Assembly (NCBI GenBank): GCA_964502005.1
Contig: CAZCUX010000019.1
Coordinates: forward strand, 1-64,000
DNA from: CAJWOS01 sp964502005
GTDB lineage: Bacteria > Myxococcota_A > UBA796 > UBA2385
Direction: 5' to 3'
DNA length: 64,000 bases
Shown: piece by piece, positions 53,471 to 61,227 of the stretch
Layout of the letters: each line of letters begins with the position of its first letter
How positions within the stretch are numbered: the stretch's first letter is position 1
Notes under the pieces: model-generated
Told to the model about the DNA's origin: nothing
What the model saw: the letters and a program-made list of their open reading frames with translations, nothing else
The model's database searches: none
Made by a program: the position numbers and the translations under genes

Positions 53471-54595
53471 TTATTCCAGGACGATGGTCGCCAGCTGGTA
53501 CTCCGGCTGGAATGCACCTTGGGGGTCTTCCGCCAGCAGGCCTCCATCTACATTGGGCACGGTCCAGGTCTGCCCTGCTGCATTGATGACGGTGACCGCG
53601 TAAGGGCCCCGGGGAAGCTCGGAAAAGGGCACCGAGGGCGCCGACGCAAACGGCAAGGTCGCCAGACCGTCGCTTGAGACCTTTACCGACAGCTCCGTGG
53701 TTTCCGGTGGGCGGCTCGTGTCTGCCAAGAGCTGCAAGCTCAACGCGCGGGTGTCGAAGTCCACAATGCCTTGGAACACATGAGGCACGAAGTCGGCGGG
53801 AGGGTCTTCGGGCCAATCGGCCCAAAGCTCGCGGAAAATCACGCGTGGAGGCTCAAAGCCATCAAGGACCGTCTCACCCGTTTCCGACGTTGAAAGCAAC
53901 GGCACGAAGGGAAATGCAACGGCGCACGGCTGACGGTTTGTGGGGTCTTGCACAGGCCCGAGCTGGAAGCGCCCTCCGTCGAGCTTTGCGACGTCCACCG
54001 CGGTCGACGAAAGCACAATAGAGCCATCGACCGTCACCGATACGGAATCGCGGGCGGGCGCGCTAGATTCGTCCAATACCACAAATGCCGGGCGTTCCAA
54101 AGGCACTTGAACCTGAACAACAACAGGCACACCATCGAGTAAGTCGTCGTCTTCTAACGTAAGGGTGGTGGTGGCAGGGCCTCCGGCTTCATCGAGCCAG
54201 CCCACATGGGCGCCCCCCCAGTCGCCGCAGGTCGAGCCGCCGCGAATGTCAACGAAAGGATGGAAGTCGTCGTCGGTGTCGTGCAGAGCGGAGATGAGGT
54301 AGGTTCCCCCCGGAATAGCCGTAAGGGCAAAGGGAGCAGACCAGGACCCTAAGGGACTCGTTTCAAAGGCCGACGAGGGTATGGCCGTGAAGTTGACGGG
54401 GCTCCCCAAGCCGGCGGGCGGGCCAGGGTTGGTGGCATCGTAGAGCAATAGAAAAACATTCGCGGGAACGTCCGGCCCCACAATATTTACGGTGCCGCGA
54501 ATCACGCCATTCACGTCAGCGGAGTCCAAGACAAGGGGGGGCTCCCAGGCGCAGCCCGCCGCCCATACCAGTCCGAGGAGAGCAGGAAACCGCAT
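53471..54595 (-). CDS. Large lipoprotein downstream of the TonB-dependent receptor
   Basis: This 374-residue lipoprotein has signal MRFPALLGLVWAAGC, with Cys15 as the lipid site. The mature chain is all-beta and looks like repeated transthyretin- or Ig-like domains: VIRGTVNIVGPDVPANVFLLL, TAIPGGTYLISALHDTDDDF, a second copy near VPFSELPRGPYAVTVIN, and a Cys pair at STCGDWGGAH. The ATG at 54593-54595 overlaps the receptor stop (TGATG), so the two are translated together. The lipoprotein could be a surface or periplasmic partner of the receptor, as in SusC/SusD-like pairs, but it is not SusD-like. The function is unknown. Confidence 0.7.
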   Translation of the reverse strand: MRFPALLGLVWAAGCAWEPPLVLDSADVNGVIRGTVNIVGPDVPANVFLLLYDATNPGPPAGLGSPVNFTAIPSSAFETSPLGSWSAPFALTAIPGGTYLISALHDTDDDFHPFVDIRGGSTCGDWGGAHVGWLDEAGGPATTTLTLEDDDLLDGVPVVVQVQVPLERPAFVVLDESSAPARDSVSVTVDGSIVLSSTAVDVAKLDGGRFQLGPVQDPTNRQPCAVAFPFVPLLSTSETGETVLDGFEPPRVIFRELWADWPEDPPADFVPHVFQGIVDFDTRALSLQLLADTSRPPETTELSVKVSSDGLATLPFASAPSVPFSELPRGPYAVTVINAAGQTWTVPNVDGGLLAEDPQGAFQPEYQLATIVLE

Positions 54596-57147
54596 CAATA
54601 CCTCCACGTCGCTGTGCCCAACAAGCGGGGGCCAAGCGTCTGCCCAAGGGGATGTTCTTGAAACCCGTGGCCGCCCATTGCCAGGAGGTTCCACCCACTG
54701 AATCCAAACTCAAGGTCGTGCGCGGGGAAGGGTCGGGTTGCGATGCGCGTGACAAGCAGAGTGCGTCCCGGAATGCCGAGGGCAGTCGCCTGCACTTCGC
54801 CATTGTCGTCAAAGTCGCGCTCACGCCAGGTTTGCGGCGAAAGGTAGTGGACGTGCAGGCCAAAGTCCGTGCGGTAAGGCGTGCGAACCAGGGCCCCCAC
54901 ATTCGCCTTGACGGTGGACATCGACTCCTCGGGAATCCCACTGCCCACAGAGCCGACGAACACGCGCCCCAGGGAGAGGTTGGCGTAGAGGTCGAGGCCC
55001 GTGACAGGGAACAACCGAAGGTCGCCTTCTAGGCCATACCCACGATACAGTTCAGACTCATTGATAAAGTTCGTCGTGCCCGCGGTAAACGACGTTTGGT
55101 CGGGCAGCAACTCGGAGCGGCCACCGGGGTCGACATCGGAAAGCCCCATCAAACCCTTGACTTGGTTGGCATACACGGTGAGGTCCGCCGCATGGCGCGT
55201 CGTTGATTCGTCGTGTACGCCCGCTTCTACGGACAAGAGCCGCTCTGGCGCCAAGGCCGTATTGCCCAAAGTAAGTACATTTACTGCATCCGCGCCAGAG
55301 ACGGGCTGGTACAACTCAAGATACGACTCCATCAAGCTCGGCGCGCGAAAGGCCGTGCCGCCCGAAAGCCGAAAGCTACGACCATCGGCCACACGCCAAA
55401 CGGCCGCCCCGCGTGGAGACAAGGTTTGCAGAGGATTGCTCACGTTTGGATGCTTGTCGTAGCGCAAGGACGCAACCAAGCGAAATGGCCGCCAACCACC
55501 GTCCGTTACAGCGCCCAGCGCGGCTTCTTCTTGGACATACACCCGATAGTGATTCTCGTGAATAGGACCGCCACCATCCAGCAAATACCCCCATTCAATC
55601 GACTTGAAGCGATACCCCGCGCCCGCAACGATATGGTGTTCGACGTTGTTGCCTTCGATTTCTTCGATGAACTCGCTCTCACCGTCGACCGTAAGGCTGT
55701 TGACGAATGTATCGAGGGAGCGGGCTCCTGCGAGGGATGTCCAGGGGCCGGTCTCCGCGTTGAGCGTGTTCACGTAGGTCCGGACATGCACCCGGCCCAC
55801 GCCGATATCGGCACGTCCGTATGCGGAGTCGAGGTCGAGCGCGTAGTCGCCCAAGCGACCAAATACATAAAACTCCGAGGTACCCCCCGAATAGCCCCCG
55901 GACAGCGAAATGTTGGCGTCGTCCGCGATTCGGTGGTCCAAGCGCGCATTCGCAATCACAATACCCAAGGACTTTGCTTGGTCTTCGAAGTAAGGAATGT
56001 GCGGCCCCCCGTCGACAACAGGCGCTTCCGCCGACCAGCGGCCCGTTTGGTGGTAGCCGGCACTCATGCGCGCCGATGTATTGCCGTGCCGACCGGACAC
56101 GATTGCGACCCCGCGCGCGTGGTCCGGCGAACCTGCCTCGAAGTGCACAAGGTCTTTGCCTTGGCCGGGGGCGCGCGTGATGATGTTCACGACGCCGTTG
56201 AAGGCGTTGGCGCCGTACACGGCCGATGCGGGACCGCGCACGACTTCAATCCGCTCGATTTCCTCCAAGGTGACGGGAATCGCAGCCCAAAGGGGGGTGG
56301 CGAGGATGTCCTGATAGACGGCACGCCCGTCAACGAGAACCAGGACCTTGTTCGACAATGCGCGATTGAAGCCCCGAATCGAAACATCGGGCTGTGCCGC
56401 GGACATCTCCATGACGTCGACTCCGACAACGCGCCGGAGCACTTCGGGGATGTTGGTCGCGCCCGACAGCCGAATGTCGTCCGCTGTAAGAATACTTACT
56501 GTCGCTGGCGCTTCTAACAAAGGCTGACCGTAGCGAGACACCGACCGCGTCTCTTCTTCGAAGAGGTCAAACTGGTCCAAACCCACGCCCGCCTCTGGCG
56601 GCGGCGTGGTGTCCACGGGGGGCGAAGCAACAACAGAGTCCGCCGGTGGCGCTTCTTCGGGCGCAGTCGCCAGTCGGGAGGCCAACGCCGACAGTTCGCT
56701 CGCGAGCGCTTGCAACCGCGCCAACTCATCGCGAGAAGCCGCCACGGGCGACGCGCTCTCCGTGGGGGGCGCAGGCGTGGCCGGAGCGCGCTCGCCATCG
56801 ATAAGCGCACGCGTATCGGTCATCTCGCCCGAAACATCGATTCGAGGCAAGTGCGGCGGGAGGTTCTCTTTTTCGCGGTCGTAGAGCTGGTAGTAGTGGA
56901 GCGCGTCTTCATACTTCCCCGAAGCACGCAGGGCGCGAGCCAAGCCCAAGGCAATCGCAGGACTTGGATAGAGCCGATACGACTGGAGAAAACGCTCGGC
57001 GGCGACCTCTAAGTTCCCCGCTTCCCATTGGGCCTGCGCTTCTAGATAAAACCGCTTGGCATCCTCTTTTGGCCCTGCATTTGCAGGTCGCGGAAAAACA
57101 GCCAGAACCCCAACGAGGGTCAGGGCGGCTTGAACTCGACGATACAT
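54595..57147 (-). CDS. TPR-TonB-dependent outer membrane receptor fusion
   Basis: This is an 850-residue outer membrane protein. After the signal peptide (LTLVGVLAVFPRPANAGP) comes a TPR-like segment (about 27-95: RFYLEAQAQWEAGNLEVAAERFLQSYRLYPSP and a second unit), then an Ala/Pro-rich linker. The plug domain (about 195-315) reads APATVSILTADDIRLSGATNI, PDVSIRGFNRALSNKVLVLVDG and IEVVRGPASAVYGANAFNGVVNIIT. The 22-strand-like barrel fills the rest and ends TATWRY. Such receptors import metal chelates, vitamins or sugars using TonB. A periplasmic TPR at the front of a TonB-dependent receptor is unusual. It starts at the ATG at 57145-57147; the kinase gene ends 54 bases upstream and the downstream lipoprotein overlaps. 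Confidence 0.88.
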   Translation of the reverse strand: MYRRVQAALTLVGVLAVFPRPANAGPKEDAKRFYLEAQAQWEAGNLEVAAERFLQSYRLYPSPAIALGLARALRASGKYEDALHYYQLYDREKENLPPHLPRIDVSGEMTDTRALIDGERAPATPAPPTESASPVAASRDELARLQALASELSALASRLATAPEEAPPADSVVASPPVDTTPPPEAGVGLDQFDLFEEETRSVSRYGQPLLEAPATVSILTADDIRLSGATNIPEVLRRVVGVDVMEMSAAQPDVSIRGFNRALSNKVLVLVDGRAVYQDILATPLWAAIPVTLEEIERIEVVRGPASAVYGANAFNGVVNIITRAPGQGKDLVHFEAGSPDHARGVAIVSGRHGNTSARMSAGYHQTGRWSAEAPVVDGGPHIPYFEDQAKSLGIVIANARLDHRIADDANISLSGGYSGGTSEFYVFGRLGDYALDLDSAYGRADIGVGRVHVRTYVNTLNAETGPWTSLAGARSLDTFVNSLTVDGESEFIEEIEGNNVEHHIVAGAGYRFKSIEWGYLLDGGGPIHENHYRVYVQEEAALGAVTDGGWRPFRLVASLRYDKHPNVSNPLQTLSPRGAAVWRVADGRSFRLSGGTAFRAPSLMESYLELYQPVSGADAVNVLTLGNTALAPERLLSVEAGVHDESTTRHAADLTVYANQVKGLMGLSDVDPGGRSELLPDQTSFTAGTTNFINESELYRGYGLEGDLRLFPVTGLDLYANLSLGRVFVGSVGSGIPEESMSTVKANVGALVRTPYRTDFGLHVHYLSPQTWRERDFDDNGEVQATALGIPGRTLLVTRIATRPFPAHDLEFGFSGWNLLAMGGHGFQEHPLGQTLGPRLLGTATWRY

Positions 57148-57201
57148 GGCGTCCTGCTCCTGGCTGCCTGGGGCCAATCGAAAAAACAGTTGTCAACCGC
57201 G

Positions 57202-58608
57202 CTAAAAGATGTCTTCTGCGTTGTATGTTTCGTCCGAACCTGTGGGCGCTTTCGCTTCTACGGGCGCCGTCTCCGGCTCCTTTGCGGGCGGCGCTTTTGC
57301 TTTCCGCGCAGCCGGAGCCGGTGTCGCCGGGGCCTCCACTGAAGGAGGCGGGGATTCGGGCGGGGGGGGCGGAGGTGCTTCCTGCGCGGCCGCAGGCGCC
57401 ACCACAGGCTCCGGCGCGGCCTCTATGGCATCCTGGGCCTCTACCACTGGCGCTGTCACGCTGGGCGCTGCAGAAGGGAGCGGGGCATCCGCCTCGCTCC
57501 AGCGCGCAATGGACCAAACGACGACAACCACTACGAGCAACAAAACGGACATCCCGACGCCCAAGCCCACCAGCGCGAGCTGCCCCGAGAGGGCGGGCGC
57601 CGATTTTGGTATCGGCAACGATTCGGGGGACGGCAACGACGGCATCACCGTTTCGCCCGCCGTCACCGCTTCGGAAGGCGCGCCCAAGATAGAGCTTGGA
57701 TTTGAGTCGTTGATGGACAAATCGGAGTAGGTGACCGTAGCCGGTTGCCCCGAAATCGAGCGGAGGTCCGCCATGAGGACGTTGATGTCCTGGTAGCGCC
57801 GGGCGGGGTCCTTCTGAAGACACTTGCGAACGACGTTTTCGAGGTTGGGCGGCACCACGACATCGGGGACCACATCAACAAAGCGCGGAACTTGTTGGTT
57901 GATATGCGCAATCATCGTTGCGGTGCTGGTTTCCCCATGAAAGGGCCACTGGCCGGTAATCGCACGAAACATCAACACGCCGACGGCGTAGATATCTGCC
58001 CGATGGTCGACGTCTTTGAGACCGCGAATTTGTTCTGGCGCCATACAGTGAGGAGACCCAAGAATCAGCCCCGCACGGGTCAAAGACTGGTCATCCTCCA
58101 TAACCTTGACAAGTCCAAAATCGACGACTTTGATCTGCTCTTCGCCATCTTCGTCGACGCGCAGCAATAAGTTGCCGGGCTTGAGGTCGCGGTGCACGAC
58201 GCCCCGACGATGGGCGAAACGAAGCGCGCGCACGACTTGCATGGTCAAACGAATCACGCGCATGGGGTCCATCGGACCATTGCGAGCGATGTCGGTGAAC
58301 CGGGGACCGTCGATGTACTCTAGCGCGAGAAACAACTGACCGTCGCCCATTTCGCCATACTCATACAGAGTGACGATATTGGGATGACTGAGCGTTGCAA
58401 GCGTGCGCGCTTCGAGCCGAAATCGCTCCATAAAGCGCGCGCCGTCCTCGGAATCAAGGCCTCCACGAAGGATTTTCAACGCTACGGGACGCCGAAGGTC
58501 GAGGTCGGTGCACAAATACACCTCCCCCATTCCCCCACGGGCAATCATTCGCTCGACCTTATAGCGGTCGGCAAAGATGCGGGCAGGAGCTCGTTCGACG
58601 TCAGGCAT
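57202..58608 (-). CDS. Transmembrane Ser/Thr protein kinase
   Basis: This is a Hanks-type kinase of 468 residues with all catalytic motifs: Gly loop ARGGMGEVYL, VALKIL, HRDLKPGNLLL, DFG (VVDFGLVKV), APEQIRGL and R in the last helix. One membrane helix (about 355-380: LVGLGVGMSVLLLVVVVVVW) separates it from a Pro/Ala/Glu-rich periplasmic tail that ends DETYNAEDIF and has no recognised sensor domain. The ATG at 58606-58608 is preferred; the longer frame (TTG at 58701) adds 31 residues without a kinase-like pattern. It is the first gene of a run with the TonB receptor and lipoprotein downstream, which suggests envelope-linked signalling. Activity is inferred from intact motifs. Confidence 0.9.
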   Translation of the reverse strand: MPDVERAPARIFADRYKVERMIARGGMGEVYLCTDLDLRRPVALKILRGGLDSEDGARFMERFRLEARTLATLSHPNIVTLYEYGEMGDGQLFLALEYIDGPRFTDIARNGPMDPMRVIRLTMQVVRALRFAHRRGVVHRDLKPGNLLLRVDEDGEEQIKVVDFGLVKVMEDDQSLTRAGLILGSPHCMAPEQIRGLKDVDHRADIYAVGVLMFRAITGQWPFHGETSTATMIAHINQQVPRFVDVVPDVVVPPNLENVVRKCLQKDPARRYQDINVLMADLRSISGQPATVTYSDLSINDSNPSSILGAPSEAVTAGETVMPSLPSPESLPIPKSAPALSGQLALVGLGVGMSVLLLVVVVVVWSIARWSEADAPLPSAAPSVTAPVVEAQDAIEAAPEPVVAPAAAQEAPPPPPPESPPPSVEAPATPAPAARKAKAPPAKEPETAPVEAKAPTGSDETYNAEDIF

Positions 58609-58860
58609 CAGCAGCTCATCCAGCGGTACGGGTTCGTCGTGGGCGCCTGCACCCGATGGACGACGAATCGTTGCAACGGCAAATAAACACGAGGCGGTCA
58701 ACCACGAAATTCCCTACAGAGACATCGAGAAGCGCGCCGAAAGAAGAACGTACCACAACGAAGTTACCAAGCGCAGGCACTTCGCGCGATGGAATATCGA
58801 CGCGAATCCGTGGAACCACTTGAAACACGACGAATTCCAACAACGCAAAAGAGCGCAATT

Positions 58861-61227
58861 TCAGGGCACAGATGGCGGCGACGCGCCTATCGAGCGCCCC
58901 TCCATGACGCGCAACGAAACGTGCGACTTGCGACCGCCCTGATCTATGGCAACGATCTCATGTTTTCCCGGGCGCGGTGTCCACCAAGCGCGCTCCGCCG
59001 ATGGCACACGGGCCACCCAAACACCATCGACGTACCAGTCCACCTCACCACCACCCGCCACATCTGCAACCAAGGCCACACTTTGTTCTTCTGCCGGCAG
59101 CCCCGGAAGAAGCACCGCAGCCAATCCCGGCTCCGGCGAACGAATGACCGGTGGCTTGCGCAGCATTCGGTCAAAACAACCAGCGGCGAGAGGTGGAAGA
59201 AGGGAGGCTGCGGACATCGCTTCGGACATCCAGCGGCGAACATCAGGAGGCCAAACGACGACCGTACGCATTTCTGTCTGCCGACCATCTCGACAACCGG
59301 GCCCTACACGCTCCCCCGTCTTTGCATCCACCTCAATGGATTTGTGAAGCGCGCAACGCGCGGGCGGCGTCTTTGCCTCCAACGCCATTGTCATCGTTCG
59401 ATGGGGACAGGCAGCCCCCGGAAGCTGGCCGGATAGCGCGCAGACTTCGACCGGAGTGAGGTCATCGGGTGGCGGCTCGGACACACCACTCCAACCGTCG
59501 TTCAATGCTTCGAGGACATCAAAAAGAATCGGGCCCGCAGCTTCGGAACCAACAAGCCAGCGACTGGGTGTGCGGTCCAGATTTCCGAGCCAGACCGCGA
59601 CCGTATACCGCCGGCCCGCGCCGACCGCCCACGCATCCCGGTGCCCGAAGCTCGTCCCCGTTTTCCAAAGAATTTCGCGTGGCACTGCCGAGACGTGTGC
59701 CCGCTGGGGAAAATCCGGACGGTCGCGGAGGCGCAGGATTCGACGCACGAGCCAAGCTGCGCCCGGAGACAACACCCGGATGCTGTCGGGCGCGTGCGGA
59801 ACTGGCTCCATGACGAGCGGCGAATACAATCCACTGTTGGCGAGAGTGGCATACAGTCCTGCGAGTTCGAGCGCGGAAATTTCGATGCCGCCGGTAATCA
59901 CCGAGAGGCCATATACATCGGGGTTGGAAGAAATCGACGAAACACCCGCCCGCCGCAGAAGGTTCAAGAAACGCTGCACGCCGACTTGCTGCATCAGTCC
60001 GACAAAGGGAACATTGAGAGAACGCGAGAGCGCATCGTCGACCCTGACCAGTCCTTCGTATCTGGAATCATAGTTCCGAGGCGCGTAAGCACCGAAGGAG
60101 ACGGGAATATCAACGAGACGGGTGTCTCCCAACACCCTCCCATCATCGATGGCCAATGCAACGAGCGATGGCTTGAGCGCGGAGCCCGGGGACCGCGGGA
60201 CGGAAAATGCCGGAATTTGGGCGGCAGGGTCGTCGCTCCAAAAATCAAAACCACCGACCAATGCGCGCACCTCGCCCGTCTTGTGTTCAACCACCACGAT
60301 GGACGCATTCCAAACGCCATGATCGTTTGCCAATGCGCGCGACCGCTCCAACACGGATTCGGCCAATCCTTGTACCGTAGCGTCAAGTGACACGGTAACG
60401 TCGGTGCCTTTCGCGCGGTTGTGTCCGCGAATCCAACTGGCTGCATGGGGAGCGCCCCGCGGCAGAGAAGCTCCTTCGGAGGGCACAGGAGTTTCTAGTA
60501 CGCGCGTGAGAATCTCCTGCTGGGAAACGGGCGGATTACCAGGCGAAAACGCCTCTGCCGCGGCCAAACGACGTGCGACGCGGTCGCGGGCAGCCCGCAC
60601 AGCACGCGCAGAAGCACGTCCAGGCGTCCGATGGTTGGGGTCCTGCGGGATGGCCAGCAGCAAAGAAATCTCCGCCGGCGATAACTCGTCGGGACCATGG
60701 CCGAAAAACACCCACGATGCAGTGTGAACACCCTCGTAGTTTCCACCATACGGAACCAACTGAAGGTAGGCACGCAGGATTTCAGACTTGGATAGGCGGA
60801 CTTCAAGTTGAAGTGCTCGCAGTGCTTCTACAATCTTGGAACGCATGGTACGCGGCCGCGCTTCCGCCATCCGAGCAACTTGCATTGTGAGCGTCGAAGC
60901 GCCCGACACCACCTCTCCCGCAGCGAGGTTCTGACCCACCGCCCGAAGGACCGCAATAGGGTCGACGCCTGGATGCCACCAAAATCGCTCGTCCTCAAGG
61001 GCCAACAAGGCGACAAGGTAGTTGGGGTCAATGGTCTCCGGCGACACGGGCAAGCGCCAACGGTCGTCGGAGGCCAAAAACGCATGGGCTACCTGTCCGT
61101 CTTGCCAGCGCACAATAGGGGAAACATCCGCGCGGACGCGAGCCGGCAGCGGCAGCCACCAAGCGAATGCAAACGCGAGGAGCGCCACGCCCAACATCGT
61201 AAGCGCGACGATGCTGCGCGTCCGCAT
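58861..61227 (-). CDS. pbpC: Penicillin-binding protein 1C
   Basis: This is a bifunctional peptidoglycan synthase of class A, 788 residues. An N-terminal membrane anchor (IVALTMLGVALLAFAFAWWL) is followed by a GT51 transglycosylase domain with catalytic Glu78 in LALEDERFWWHPGVD and GASTLTMQVARM. The transpeptidase domain has SPGSALKP (nucleophile Ser349, Lys352), SRSLN, and KTGTSFGHRDAW. The C-terminal segment (about 700-780) matches the PBP1C-specific BiPBP_C domain. The ATG at 61225-61227 overlaps the alpha-2-macroglobulin stop (TAATG). This is the classic pbpC-yfhM arrangement, here with the macroglobulin gene first. Identification is strong. Confidence 0.95.
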   Translation of the reverse strand: MRTRSIVALTMLGVALLAFAFAWWLPLPARVRADVSPIVRWQDGQVAHAFLASDDRWRLPVSPETIDPNYLVALLALEDERFWWHPGVDPIAVLRAVGQNLAAGEVVSGASTLTMQVARMAEARPRTMRSKIVEALRALQLEVRLSKSEILRAYLQLVPYGGNYEGVHTASWVFFGHGPDELSPAEISLLLAIPQDPNHRTPGRASARAVRAARDRVARRLAAAEAFSPGNPPVSQQEILTRVLETPVPSEGASLPRGAPHAASWIRGHNRAKGTDVTVSLDATVQGLAESVLERSRALANDHGVWNASIVVVEHKTGEVRALVGGFDFWSDDPAAQIPAFSVPRSPGSALKPSLVALAIDDGRVLGDTRLVDIPVSFGAYAPRNYDSRYEGLVRVDDALSRSLNVPFVGLMQQVGVQRFLNLLRRAGVSSISSNPDVYGLSVITGGIEISALELAGLYATLANSGLYSPLVMEPVPHAPDSIRVLSPGAAWLVRRILRLRDRPDFPQRAHVSAVPREILWKTGTSFGHRDAWAVGAGRRYTVAVWLGNLDRTPSRWLVGSEAAGPILFDVLEALNDGWSGVSEPPPDDLTPVEVCALSGQLPGAACPHRTMTMALEAKTPPARCALHKSIEVDAKTGERVGPGCRDGRQTEMRTVVVWPPDVRRWMSEAMSAASLLPPLAAGCFDRMLRKPPVIRSPEPGLAAVLLPGLPAEEQSVALVADVAGGGEVDWYVDGVWVARVPSAERAWWTPRPGKHEIVAIDQGGRKSHVSLRVMEGRSIGASPPSVP

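Noticed and set aside
58616..58858. 80-codon minus-strand frame just upstream of the kinase gene
   Set aside because: The translation has strand-like hydrophobic stretches, but the start would be a TTG without a ribosome binding site and third-position GC is low. It may be leader sequence of the kinase gene. Left as a weak possibility only.
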